In this document: positions 45,880 to 56,433 of the stretch, one piece after another
Position numbering within the stretch: position 1 is the first letter of the stretch
Layout of the letters: each line of letters begins with the position of its first letter
Assembly: GCF_017591425.1 (NCBI RefSeq)
Contig: NW_024466599.1
Span: 77,232,501 to 77,296,500 of the forward strand
From: Ochotona curzoniae
Lineage: Eukaryota; Chordata; Mammalia; Lagomorpha; Ochotonidae
DNA: 64,000 bases
Direction of reading: 5' to 3'
Translations under genes and position numbers: made by a program
Notes under the pieces: model-generated
Seen by the model: only the letters and a program-made list of their open reading frames with translations
Told to the model about the DNA's origin: nothing
Databases searched by the model: none

Positions 45880-46008
45880 CATGCTCTTTTGTTTGTAGAT
45901 CTCCCTTCCATTTGGTCCTTCTCCCAAACATTCCCCACTGCACAAATCCATTCTTCAGCCGGAGGCTAGAGTGAGTTTTCTGAAATATAAATATGACCAC
46001 AGGAGTGC
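45880..46008 (+). mobile_element. L2 fragment, sense
   Basis: CCACTGCACAAATCCATTCT then GCTAGAGTGAGTTTTCTGAA and ATATAAATATGACCACAG follow remembered L2 consensus order (CAGCCAGAGTGATCTTTCTAAAATGTAAATCTGATCATG). Ends where a small inverted-repeat element begins. Confidence 0.5.
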
Positions 46009-46076
46009 ATTTCAAAAAGTTTGCTCATAATACACATATTATGAAAAAATGCATGGACCTCAAAAACTTTTTGCAC
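46009..46076. mobile_element. Small inverted-repeat element (MITE-like)
   Basis: GCATTTCAAAAAGTTT at the left and AAAACTTTTTGCAC at the right are inverted copies around about 40 bases. Total 68 bp, non-coding. Resembles ends of mariner-derived MITEs. A related copy is at 53211. Confidence 0.45.
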
Positions 46077-46439
46077 TAAGCAAGTATTTTTTTTTTATTT
46101 TCCTGTGACAACTTTGAAATGCATATGTATAACTTCCCTGATTTTATTGATATTATTTTAACCTCCTTGTGATCTTCAAAATTGAATTAAATGTCTTAGC
46201 ATAAACAAAACAGTCTGAACACTGTAGATTTCTTGCCACCTGACACCTTCCCTCATGCTTCAACCCTGGGAATCCTCAGATAATTGAGGTTCTCCTAACT
46301 TACCACCTTCTCTCATGCCTCAAGGCAAAACACATCCTTGTGCCTCCTCAAATCCACCAGACAGTTTTCTTTTCTGTCTTCCCTCAACAGCGCTTACTCG
46401 GATGCCAGCATCACTTCTTCATTCTCCTAACACAGAACA

Positions 46440-46605
46440 ACTGCTTTTGCCTCGTTTTGAAATTGTTCCCTCAGTTGTCCAATCTCCCCTCCCCTAATGG
46501 ATTCTGACTTTCTGGCAGCACAATCTGATTCTTTTGTGTATCCTCAGCACCTAGCAGGCTTCTGCAGGCAGTGAGACTCCCAATAAATGGTAACTGAATG
46601 GACTG
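46440..46605 (+). mobile_element. L2 3' end, sense
   Basis: TTTTGTGTATCCTCAGCACC then TAGCAGGCTTCTGCAGGCAG and CAATAAATGGTAACTGAATG match the L2 terminus (CCAGCGCCTAGCACAGTGCC, CAATAAATGTTTGTTGAATG). Confidence 0.65.
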
Positions 46606-47988
46606 AGTGGACAGAAATGGATAGCAAATGGTGCAGGCCACACCACATGCCTGCACGTGTTTTGCTGACTGCTGATCTTGCTTAGAAATGCAAAGATGAC
46701 TCTTTTCTGTTAGAACTCTGCATGGCATGTAGAGGTTTAATGCTGACTTGATGACAGAGCAGAGCTTTCTATGTTGTCTTTCCATACTGGTCCTGGATAC
46801 TAGGTAGGCACAAAGCTGATGTTGGTAAATACATCTTTCACATAAACAAAACCCTATTTTGGATCAAATGCAAAAAATTTACATAAAAGATAAAGGGAAG
46901 ACAGCATCCCTGTTCAGGTCAGTTGACTTGTGGAGATAAGCTGAATGATAACTCCAAGGAAGGCATGATATCATTCATGAATGAAGGGACTGGCTAGGAG
47001 GATGTCAGTAGAGTTCCAAAATAAGGAGACAGAAAGTCACATGTTGAAATGTCAAAACTATGAAGGAGTGTGAGGAACATGGAGATGAAAAGTAACCAGC
47101 CCAGCATACAATCCAGCATAAGGGAGTCACAAGTTAACTGTTAGGAACTTAAAACACTTGTTTTCTGAATGAAAAATGTTTCATGCATGATTCCAAATGT
47201 ATGCAGAAGTGTTAATATTTCAATATGTTGAATGAAATGACATTTTAAAAATTAATTTCACCCTTATTTTACTGTTTTTTTTTTCTGTCTTTCAGGATCG
47301 TTACTGGAATTGTAACACACATGGCTTGTAATACATTTTCATGGAATGATGTTGATCTAAGAGCTAGAAAATATTCTGCTATAAAGCTTTGGTCTTTGTA
47401 AACTATACTTTTCATTCAAAAACCTCATTTTACTCCAGGTTTCCCACTGAATCCAATCAAAACACATTCAATCAAAACAGTGCCATCTGCTGGGAGAAAG
47501 TAATAATCGCTTTAAAAGTAAAGCCACAAGTTCACAAATCAAATATTTACAATTAAGCAAAAATACAGTCAACCTATAGTAGAATCATTGTAAAAATTGC
47601 ATAATTTTATTTCAGAAGGCTCTGGGGATACAGTCGGTTCCTTGCACTGCCAGTATGTTGAAAAGTAGGGGTCTAACTAAACAGAGGTGACCAAGCGTCA
47701 CCCAGGGTCAGCTGGCCCAGCCCAGGGGCAGTGGGTTGTGACATTCTGCACCTCTTGTGGGGTGCTGTGTACCAGTTGTGTACCAGAGGCTACGTCACAA
47801 ACACACACTACTCACAGACCCTCATGGAGTCATTTCATTACCAAAACCTGCCTCTGCTGCTAAAATGGCTTTGAATGATTGCAGCTCAAGACTGTAAATT
47901 CACTCCTAACCTTGACCACATTTTAGATGCCTCAACCTAATCTATTTCTCAGTGGCGCTTAATGGCCTTTTCTTTCTACTTCCTTTCT
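46606..47988. other. Single-copy DNA with one splice-acceptor-like site
   Basis: No repeat or gene recognised. A polypyrimidine run followed by CAG (about 47272-47295) resembles a 3' splice site, but no convincing exon follows. Confidence 0.3.
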
Positions 47989-47989
47989 T

Positions 47990-48304
47990 TAAAGGTTTAT
48001 TTAATCTTATTGGAAAGTCAGATGTATAAAGAGGAAGGGACAGAAAAGATCCTCCATTAATTCTCTCCCAAAGTGGCCACATCAGCCTGAGCTGAGACGA
48101 TCCAAAGGCAGGAGCCAGGAGCCTCCTCCAGGTCTCCCACATGGGTGCAGGGCCCCAAAGCTTTGGCTGTGCTCAGCTACATTCCCAGGCCACAAACAGG
48201 GAGCTGGATAAGAAGTGTGGCTACAGGGATTAGAGCTGGTCCCCAAATGAGATCCCAGTACATTTAAGGTGACGACTTCAACCACTAGACTACTGTGCCA
48301 AACC
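47990..48304 (-). mobile_element. CSINE, antisense
   Basis: From TTTAAAGGTTTATTTAATCT through GGTCTCCCACATGGGTGCAG and GGGATTAGAGCTGGTCCCCA to CTACTGTGCCAAACCC. Intermediate divergence. Confidence 0.88.
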
Positions 48305-48339
48305 CAGTGGCCTTGCTTTCTTTTTTATATATATAATTC

Positions 48340-49040
48340 TTAATCTAATCAGTTGTTGAAGTTTTCTTTTTTTATTGTGCTTCCTTTTATTATTGTTATT
48401 TTCTCATACAATTCCATAAACTCTGAGATTTCCCTTAATTCCTCCCATCTCCATCCCACCACACTGAGTTCTCCTACAGTATTACTATAGTATAGTTCTT
48501 CATACACAGTCATATGTCCCCCATTGCGGTCACGGGCAAAGGTAGCGAGTCCAGCATCGTATTGTCAAGATATAGTAAACAGTTTCATTGAGAGTCCATC
48601 TTTGTCTGGAAGTAAGGATGCATACCACATTGTATCCTCACATCTGGATGTGACAGTCTCCATTACACAGTTCCTATACATCCTCCTAAATGAAAAGCAA
48701 CGATACGAAATCAACAACAGGAAGAAAAATAAGAAATTTACAATGCCATGAAATTAAATTACATGCTACTAGATATGATAGTCTCCATTACCCAGTTACA
48801 TCCTCTTAAATGAAAAGACATAAAACAAAACCAACAAAAAGAAAACAAAAGAAATTTGCAATGCCATGAAGCTAAATAACATGCTACTGAATGACTCATG
48901 TGTTGCTGAAGAAATGAAAAAGAAAATCAAGAACCATCTTGAAGAAAATGATGCTACTGTATGATCTATAGTTATTGAAGAATTTAATGAGAAGAAAGTT
49001 TTTTGGAGAGGTGAAACTAACAAAAAAGATCAAAATCCAT
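48340..49040 (-). mobile_element. L1 3'UTR of the ORF2-less type, antisense
   Basis: Tail complement near 48370 (TTTTATTATTGTTATTTTCT), CGTATTGTCAAGATATAGTA, CATTGTATCCTCACATCTGG, and tandem GCAATGCCATGAAGCTAAAT-type blocks. It ends at ATCCATGAGATACAATTTCT, the ORF2-stub/3'UTR junction also seen at about 11720 and 15745, then passes directly into GC-rich copy C in the opposite orientation. Confidence 0.8.
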
Positions 49041-50548
49041 GAGATACAATTTCTGCTGTTTCAGTGCTGTGGCTCAGTCTGTTACGGCCCGCCTCACCTC
49101 AGCATTTGCCAGCAGGTGCTGTAGCCTGGCCCCATTTGACCCACCCCCAGTTTTTTTTTTTTCAGTGAAGTGTAGTTTTTTCTTAGGAAAATAAACATGG
49201 GAAAATTATCACATTACATTAAATGAAAAAGCTAGTTACAATGTAATAGTTTCTTCCAGCATTACAAAAATATGACAGGTTTTCTTTTTTTTTTAATTCT
49301 TATTAACATTGTATTATGTGATACAGTTTTATAGGCATTGGGGATGTCCCCCACCCCTCCCACGCCCCTCCCCCCATAGTGGATTCCCCCACCTTGCTGC
49401 ATAACTACAGTTCAAGTTCAGTTGAGATTCCTTCATTGCAAGCATATACCTAGCATAAAGTCCAGCATCTTATTGTCTATACTACCAAAAGCAATATACA
49501 CTTTCAATGCAATGCCAATCAAATTGCCCACCCCCAGTTTCAGCTCATATTGGTGGGGACTACAGCCTAGCCCAGCTCAGCCAGCCCCAAGTCCTGGTCC
49601 TAATTTGAACTATTGATATTGTGGCCTGGCCTGGCCTGGCATAACCCACACATCATTCTGGCTCTTGGATTTGCCAGCAGGTGGTATGGTCTGACCTAGC
49701 CTAGCTTGCCCCAGACCTGAGCCAAAGGTCAGGCTGTAGGTACCATACCTGGCCTGGTATGGGCTGCTCCCTTTTTTCGTTCTTGAGCTCACTTGCAGGG
49801 ACTGTATCATGACAGAGGAGTTGCCAAACTCTTCCATCAGAACCTCTTCCAATGCCATGTTTCATGCACATCAGTCGGTCCATGGGCCAACCCTAGTCAG
49901 AACAGTGGCCTTTCCTGACCAGCCCTCACCTATTCCAGTTCTTACTGTTGGGTGCTACAGCCCAGCCAAGCATAGTCCATAACCAGACACAGCTCATGAC
50001 TCAGCAGGGGTAGAGCTCTAGCCCAGCCCAACATATCCTATATTCATCCTGGTTCTCATGAGCTCCAATGGGTGCTGAAACCTAATCCATTCTTACACAC
50101 CCAGACCCAGTCCAAACCTGTGCCAATGGTAACTGCATCCATGTCCAGACCAGATCATAACCCCCCTCCATGCTGGCTCCTGCACTCACCAGTGGAACCC
50201 ACAACCCAGCCAGGGCATCTCTTTAGCTCCCCAACCAGACCTGATCCCAACCATAGATCTCACGTGTGCCGGTGGTTGCTCTGACGCAACTTGGCATAGT
50301 ACCTCACCTGTCATGACCTTTGCCTTTGGATGCTGCAGCCTGGTCTGGTCCAGCCAGCCTCAGTCACAACTCTTTGTTGGTGGATATTACAATCTGGCCC
50401 TGCTCAGTCTATTCTCATCCCTGGCTCATGCAAACCAGAAGGTGTGGCAGCCTTGTACAGCATGACCTGCATTCCATCCTGGTTTTTGCACTTGCCAGGG
50501 ACCTTTTCTTATACTGTTGTACTGAATTTTGATATCCCCAGAAAATCA
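49041..50548 (+). mobile_element. GC-rich composite retroposon body, copy C (split)
   Basis: Two parts, 49041-49153 and 49541-50548, separated by a younger L1. Same orientation as copy B: ACAGCCTAGCCCAGCTCAGC, GGATTTGCCAGCAGGTGGTA, then CAGAGGAGTTGCC and CATCAGAACCTCTTCC matching the reverse complement of copy A at about 5585-5640. It continues about 0.6 kb beyond A's body, with repeated (CCAGCC/TGCCAG...GGTGCT) motifs. Its left neighbour is an inverted L1 3'UTR, the arrangement expected from twin priming of one composite element. Confidence 0.65.
49154..49526 (-). mobile_element. L1 insertion with 5' inversion and two poly-T tracts
   Basis: Inserted in copy C with a 14 bp duplication CCCACCCCCAGTTT (49140-49153 and 49527-49540). 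Left to right: outer poly-T (to 49162), about 115 bases of non-L1 sequence, inner poly-T (49285-49294), minus-strand L1 3' end (TATGTGATACAGTTTTATAG, a C-rich block 49348-49375, CCACCTTGCTGCATAACTAC) to about 49475. Then a plus-strand ORF2 fragment (about 49480-49526) whose frame reads KAIYTFNAMPIKLP, a well-conserved ORF2 block. The 3' end and the ORF2 piece are in opposite orientations. Confidence 0.8.
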
Positions 50549-50554
50549 AGTCTG

Positions 50555-51085
50555 AAGTCATTACTAAGGCATAAAGGTGGTTTATCCAGGTTAGCCTAGG
50601 TCTCCCAGTCACCTCTCCCCTGCTGGGTTGGGGAGAGATAGCCGCAGCCAAGGCTGCTGTAGGATCAGCCGGGAGGGCAAAAGAGAAGGAGCGAGAGAGC
50701 CCCCCAGTTGAACAGCACAGGGTTGTTATACATTTCAGGCTATTAATTATACAGTCATGGTTTAGCAGGCATCTATTGGTGGGTTTGAAGCAAGCAACTT
50801 TCAAAAAGTGCAAACTGATGAGCCATAAGGCAGTGGATCTTATCAAACACCAGGGACCTTCTTCATGAGGAGAGGTCTGCCTATGTGACCTGCCAGGTGT
50901 ATTGCTGGGTGTCACATAAACTATCAGGCCTGGAGTTCACATAGTGCCCAGCCAAGCAATTAAGGTAGAGTCATAAAGCAGAAAACATCTAGGTTCTGCC
51001 ACTGGATGGAGAAGGAGAGAGAAGACAGTGCAGATCAATCCTCTAACAGAAAGGACTTGATGATCTGCTGCCCAACTCCATAAAA
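50555..51085 (-). mobile_element. LTR-like sequence, antisense
   Basis: On the minus strand: U3-like region, TATA-like TGTATAACAACCCTGTGC, then GGGGGGCTCTCTCGCTCCTT (R-like), and GGATAAACCACCTTTATGCC near the polyadenylation position. Architecture is that of a retroviral LTR. Termini and target duplication not located. No internal viral genes recognised nearby. Confidence 0.5.
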
Positions 51086-51092
51086 CATTCAC

Positions 51093-51367
51093 AAAGTGGG
51101 CACTTGGCCCAGTGGTTGTGATGCACATGTCTCCTATTGGAGTATCTGGGTTCTCTACTGCCTCAACCCTTGATTTTGGCTTCCTGCTAATTTTACCAAC
51201 AGCCATGGCCCAAGTAGCTGAGCTCTTGTTACCACACAGGAAATCTGGATGGGGTTCTGTTTGCAACTTTGGCCTGGCTCGGTCCTGGATCTGCAAGAAT
51301 TTGGCTAATGAACTAGTGAATAAAACTCCTTTCTCAGTTTCTGCCTCTCAAACAAAATTTTAAAAAT
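51093..51367 (+). mobile_element. Old SINE, sense
   Basis: GGCACTTGGCCCAGTGGTTG head, GTATCTGGGTTCTCTACTGC (B-box position), then TCTGCCTCTCAAACAAAATT tail. Older type. Confidence 0.65.
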
Positions 51368-51439
51368 GTTGTATGCATATTCTTTTTGCTGTTGTCATCA
51401 ATATATTTTCTAAACTAAAAGTAAACCTGACCACAACAG

Positions 51440-51655
51440 CTTGGTCAAGATACACAGAAGCCAAGCACCTAGAGTCCCATTCAAGTTTTCCATGATGGTG
51501 GCAGTAGCCCAAACACTTGGGCCATCATGCTTTGCTTCCCAAGTTTGCTAGCAAAAGCAGGTTCTGTAGCTGAGTAACTAGGACTCAAGCTGCTGTTCCA
51601 ATATGGCATGCCATCCATGCAATCAATGCCTTAACCTGCTATAACACAACCTCCA
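51440..51655 (-). mobile_element. Old SINE, antisense
   Basis: AGTCCCATTCAAGTTTTCCA, GGCAGTAGCCCAAACACTTG, AACTAGGACTCAAGCTGCTG (B-box complement) and CAATGCCTTAACCTGCTATA at the tRNA end. Its tail side is eroded. Confidence 0.6.
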
Positions 51656-51679
51656 TCTTCAACATGTTTTTTAAAAAAA

Positions 51680-51808
51680 AAGTAGCTTGAAGAAAAAGGA
51701 AAATAAAAATTTAAAAATGGGAAGAATAACAATAAGAAGATAAGGGAAAAGAAAAAGAAAGAAGGGAGAGTGAAAAAGGGAGGTGAGGGATGGAAGAGGG
51801 CGGAGAGC
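51680..51808. repeat. Purine-rich tract
   Basis: About 130 bases, overwhelmingly A/G on the plus strand, with an uninterrupted purine run at about 51742-51770. Low-complexity sequence of the kind that can form triplex DNA. Confidence 0.7.
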
Positions 51809-53210
51809 AACAGCTATCTCAAAGCTTCTCAGAAAACCTATTTTCCTGCACGCTGATCTCTCCAAGCTTCTAAGAAAACTGCCTAATGCATGTACAAAGC
51901 AAGCATCCCTTCTCTTACACCTCAGTAAAGCGTTGACACAGACAGAATGAACACTGAAGGGCACTTTTTCATTGCGTCCTGCTTCAAGAAAAAAGCTTCT
52001 TTGAGTCTTCTAACATTTCCAAACCCTCTCAGCCTGCAGACTCGCCCAGGAGCTTATTGAGAAAGAACCATGATCAAGTTCATAATGGAGTTCTGGAAGC
52101 TTTTGCCCCCCACAACCAGAAACCTGCGGATGTTGCATGGCCATGAAAAACCCATCTTTTGAAGCACCACACTGACTTGCTGACTACTCACCAGTTTTGC
52201 TAGGAGAAAACAGAAGAATCTCAAATTGCAATGCACATACCTGCGCCTCAGCATTTTCAAAACACACTAAGTGTTAGAATCTTTATCATGCATCCTGCCC
52301 TTGTGCCTCTGCTCTGGTCACATCAACAGGCAAGGTAGGTTGACATTCCAGGGAGTCGGGGAGCCATCAGTAGCAATTGCTCCAACCCAGGGCTAAGCCA
52401 GTCTGCAGGGCAATGTCTGGCACTGACTGATGGCCTTTTGTCACTCTGCCTTACAGGTCATGACCATCTGCAAGTTCAGAATGGATGAAGCCAAAAGGGT
52501 GGGCGTTGCAGTTCAATGAAGTGGAGCTGGCACGAGCAAGCAAGCGTTCTGTCAAAATAGAAGATGTTCTCCCTGAAGACATCCGTCAGGTTTCAAACCT
52601 TCTGACATGTTTCATACCCAGTGCACGTGAAAATAACTTTGATGAGTGCAGGGAAAGAAGCAGCAGATTTTTTTTTACATGTAAGCATACGATTTCAGTT
52701 AAAGAAGTCCTTTAGCTGAATAAACATAATTTTAAGTATGGATGCTAAATAAATACACAAAATTTAGTCTAAAATTAAGGTGCTCAATCAGAGTGCTATT
52801 TGTATTTTTAATAGGAAACTAGTTAGTAAATTTACTAATAAAAATAATGGATAACTTTATAAAATGAGCATCATAATTCTTTTAATTCAATAATAACATT
52901 CCTCTAAATTTATTATACAGACAAGATTAAGTAATGGGTATGTTAAAGAGCTGTTTGCAATCTTTTAATTAGGAAATTTTCTTAGGAAATTGTATCTAAG
53001 TAAAGCAGCATAATACTACTAAATCATTAAACATCACATTGTAAATAGCTAAACTACACACAGATAATATATAAAATTATTTCCAAATTCATAACAATTC
53101 AATTACATATATAATACACCGCTATAGATGATACTTATAGATTTGGTAACATATGGCATTAATAAAATTACATATATTAGAAAGATGTGTGGGAAAGAAA
53201 TTTAAAACGT
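51809..53210. other. Single-copy DNA, very AT-rich from 52740
   Basis: Contains a 76-codon open frame (52485-52715) behind an acceptor-like CTCTGCCTTACAG, but no frame stays open across the putative exon from its acceptor. No recognised gene or repeat. Confidence 0.35.
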
Positions 53211-53278
53211 ATTTCAAAAAGTTTGAAACTTATACACAGTTCTTTCATAATGCCCAATTAACGTGAGCTTTTGAAGAT
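53211..53278. mobile_element. Small inverted-repeat element (MITE-like), second copy
   Basis: ATTTCAAAAAGTTTGAA at the left and CGTGAGCTTTTGAAGAT at the right are inverted copies; a CATAATG-type centre is shared with 46009-46076. Confidence 0.4.
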
Positions 53279-53479
53279 CCCTGCTATGAGTACATTATTA
53301 CATAAAGGCTAGAATGATACATTAGCAATATTGCTAGTGGATGTTCCAGTAGATGAATTTGGAATAATTTCTTGAAAGTTACTACAAACAGTAGTGATTT
53401 AAATATCGCCACTTTCCCTAAATATCTAAACTGACACATTGTATACCTCAGGTTTTTTCCTGCCAGAAGGTATCAAGAC

Positions 53480-53960
53480 CACCTAGGGGGTGCGGCAATG
53501 GTGTTCTTCAACTGTAAGATTTGCCAGGGACAGCCTGCACATTTGTTCAAAGCAAATACAGTTTATATAGACTAGGAAGAGGGAAGGCAGACAAACAGTC
53601 CCCAACAATCCTTCCGCAACAATGACCTTGCAACTGGCTAGAAGGCATGTCCATCTCTCTAGACCCTGCAGCCAAGTCACAGGTCAGATTCCTTTTGCTG
53701 CTGGAAGCTCTGCCTAGGGGAACAGGCAGATGAGCACATCAGCCAGCACATCAGCCAGAAGCTATGCTCATGTCATATCCACCACAAGTGGCTGGTGAGT
53801 AGAATAAGGACTGCATTTGACTTCTAAGAGTTTGCTTATCAAGACGGCCCCAGCACAGCTTGTCCAAGGACAGAGAAGACACTGGGATACAACCCACTGC
53901 TCTCACTGCATGAATGGTGAATAAGGCAGGTTGAGGTCTGTTAGCTGAAACCATCGTGAC
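53480..53960 (-). mobile_element. LTR-like sequence, antisense
   Basis: On the minus strand: U3-like block with a short tandem duplication (GGCTGATGTGCTGGCTGATG), TATA-like GTCTATATAAACTGTATTTG, then a downstream segment ending near GCCGCACCCCCTAGG. No AATAAA seen and termini not defined. Confidence 0.4.
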
Positions 53961-54789
53961 GGTGTTCCCCTTGGGACACAGTGTGCCATGTGCCTATGAC
54001 CTCCCACATAGCATAAGCAGGCAGAGATCCAGGGGCCATTTCCCACATGTGTCATAACAATACATCTGTAAACTTCAATTTCAAAATATGCTCTATGTAT
54101 TAGGTAGCAATATCGCTACTGAAGTTTAAAAAGCATTTGCTGCGACTGAGCTTATGCCTTGTGAGAATAACACGTTGTTGCATGTCTGTATGGACAGAGC
54201 TTCAATGGCATTTGGACTCCTGGCCTTGATGAGGCCCACTGGGGCTTACAAAACATCCCAAGAAGGAAACCTGCACTTCTTTGATAGCATCACACAGAAG
54301 TGCTTGCAGCAACAATGTATGAAGACCATCAGTTTCCATGAACTGGCTAATATCTCCTACACATGAGGATTCAGCATGGAACTGGAACCTCCCAGCAAGA
54401 TGACTTCCAGCAGATGAGTATTTAAAGATAGAAAAGAGAAAAGAATTAAAGAATGCTGATGAAAAGTTCCTCAAGACAAGTATCTTTGCTTCTCCACCCT
54501 GAATGAGCATATCAGAAATAAAAACAGATAGAAATTATTAGAATAATGTTTTAGTACTATATTGGGTGGGGGGGTGTCATTGGAAAGTGACGACTGTGGG
54601 AGTACCGTTACTCTGTATGTTGGAGCTATTGTGGGAAATTTGATGCGGAAGAGTATCGGAAGAGCACAACAACTCCATTAATTGTCTTAACACCAAAGAA
54701 TTATGTGTAGACAGGTTCAGTCTGCAAGGCAAGATTTACTTAAGATAGAGTGAGCAAAGGGCCTCCTGCCATAGCAACAGAAGTAGACT
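53961..54789. other. Unassigned DNA
   Basis: A 70-codon open frame (54154-54366) has no recognised match. The sequence from 54705 may be the outer end of the LTR-like repeat that follows (GTAGACAGG edge). Confidence 0.3.
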
Positions 54790-55521
54790 TCTGTTGCAGA
54801 GTGTCTCCAAGATGATGCCATTCATGTCTAGATTTATTAAGGAGTCTTTACTCACTAAGCTTGGTGATAACAAGGCCCACTAGAAATAGCAAATCACAAG
54901 TCCAGATGATCAAGACCCCAGAAGGAACAAATGCTCGTTACCCTCAAGTCCATCCGTTAAACGGAATACCTACCTCCCAGCTTCTGCAACAATATTCCTT
55001 ATCCTAAGAGAACGCATCAAATCACCTGGCACACCTACAAAGCTGCAGACATTCACTGTTCCCTGGTTTCTCTGCTCTGCCCACATTCCATGACTGCTAA
55101 GCCGCACCTCTCCTGGAACTCTCCAAAGTACACAGCTTAGAAATACAAAGCATCTTAGCATTAACATCTAACTGGCCCACCCAAGCAGTGAACAGAGGGT
55201 GAGGAACACAGACATACAGGGGTCATGGTCAGGGGATGTCTGTCCTCAGTCTGTCCTTGGGAAGCCAGAGTGCAAGCAGGCACTGGGGAGGCCAAGAGTT
55301 GAGAGTGCCAGAGCAATGGGAGCACATGTAAAAAAAGAGCGAGCCCCTCCCCAGCATGGGCCTTTATGGGGACCTGGGGGGGGAGTGGGTACACAACAGA
55401 GCATTACCACCTCCTCTCAGGTTCCAGATGATGATAGGTGGGCATCATAGGTGGGCAGGAGGGAACACCTAGGTGATGGTGAAGGAGTGGCATCCAAGCT
55501 TGTGGCCCAGAACTATCTGCC
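54790..55521 (-). mobile_element. LTR-like repeat, left arm of an inverted pair
   Basis: Reverse complement of 59872-60590 with an estimated 94% identity by eye. On the minus strand: GGCAGATAGTTCTGGGCCAC, GGTCCCCATAAAGGCCCATG (TATA-like CATAAAGG), GACAGACTGAGGACAGACAT, then about 370 bases ending ATAAATCTAGACATGAATGG. It carries about 20 extra bases near 55390-55412 that the other arm lacks. The TATA-like box, downstream CT-rich R-like region and relation to the copy at 55660 favour an LTR plus adjoining leader. Confidence 0.6.
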
Positions 55522-55659
55522 TATCCTACCACATTCCAAGCGAACAAAGACTGCAGAAAAAGGTGGAAATGGTGTCTTCCCTGCACCATCTCAGAGAAAA
55601 GGACAGCTGAGTCAAAAGGGAGAGAGGCCGTCCTTACATGATCCAGGCAGGCAGCTAAC

Positions 55660-56030
55660 TAGCTAGCTAGCTTAGAAGACACATCTGCCTCGGTTTTGTA
55701 ATCCCTTCTACTCACCTGTGAGTCAAATGATGCTCACTTATCGTTGCCTGGAACCTTAGGGGGTGATGTTGTACTGATGCATAACCACTCTGCTCTCCAG
55801 ACCCCACAAAAGCCCATTTGAGGAGGGCTGGGACTCTTTCTGGGTTATAGGTCTCCTAGCTCCTTGCTCAGGTGCTTGCTGCAGACTGACTCTGAGGACA
55901 GAAAGTAGCGAGCTTTCTTCCTTCTCTTTTTCTGTTCTGGCCCACTCTCCCTGAACATGGCCTCTGTATGACAATATTCTTCATCCTCTGAATAAACTTT
56001 ATCACTGGTTTAAGCCATTTGGTACTGAAA
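55660..56030 (+). mobile_element. Third, diverged copy of the same LTR-like repeat
   Basis: GCCTGGAACCTTAGGGGGTG, then CCCCACAAAAGCCCATTTGA and GGGACTCTTTCTGGG align with the arms' CTGGAACCTGAGAGG, CCCCATAAAGGCCCATG and GGCTCGTTCTCTTTCT. It has a polyadenylation signal AATAAA (about 55991-55996) that the arms lack. Preceded by a short (CTAG)n run at about 55655-55672. Confidence 0.5.
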
Positions 56031-56036
56031 ACACAA

Positions 56037-56433
56037 TGAGAGACCTCAGGAATTCCGCTTAAGGACTCCATCTGCTTAGCCTAGGTGACCCTAAGGCAAG
56101 GTCTCCCTGAGAAATAAGACTACGTAAATGAGGGGTTGATAGTTACAATTCTGACTGGCCAAGACATAGCTATAACCAATCAGAAGATCTCCTTGAGATA
56201 AGACTCCATGTAAATGAGGGATTGATAGTTTCAATTCTGACTGGCTGAAATAGAGTTAACCAATCATAGGTGTGACTGTGGAATCCCCCTGAACTGTATA
56301 AGAAGCCTGTCGTTTTCTTCCTGGGGCTCTACCGACCAAGGATCGCTGTGCAGGTGACAGTTGGAGGCCGAAAGTCCAGCTGGAATAAACTGCTCTTGTG
56401 TGCTTGCATGGAAGTTCGACTCCTGCTAGTTCA
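56037..56433 (+). mobile_element. Gammaretrovirus-type (ERV1) LTR
   Basis: Starts TGAGAGACCTCAG, like the TGAAAGACCCC start of gammaretroviral LTRs, and ends CTAGTTCA. U3 holds two imperfect tandem units of about 85 bp (56103-56188 and 56189-56270), each with a CCAAT box in the form AACCAATCA. TATA-like TGTATAAG at 56295-56302, polyadenylation signal AATAAA at 56384-56389, U5 to 56433. The next bases TCTGGGGAATACTCGAGG resemble a decayed primer-binding site. About 397 bp, typical for the group. No gag, pol or env could be recognised downstream, so it is a solo or stranded LTR. Confidence 0.7.

Noticed and set aside
47272..47400. Good splice-acceptor-like tract at 47272-47295
   Set aside because: The following sequence has only a short open stretch and a weak GTAAAC donor; polypyrimidine-CAG sites are common in AT-rich DNA.
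52457..52715. Apparent exon with an acceptor-like CTCTGCCTTACAG and a donor-like ATGTAAGC
   Set aside because: All three frames hit a stop shortly after the putative acceptor, so no internal exon stays open across it.
54154..54366. 70-codon open frame with a downstream AATAAA
   Set aside because: No recognisable protein, poly-A tail or target duplication; a processed pseudogene cannot be supported.
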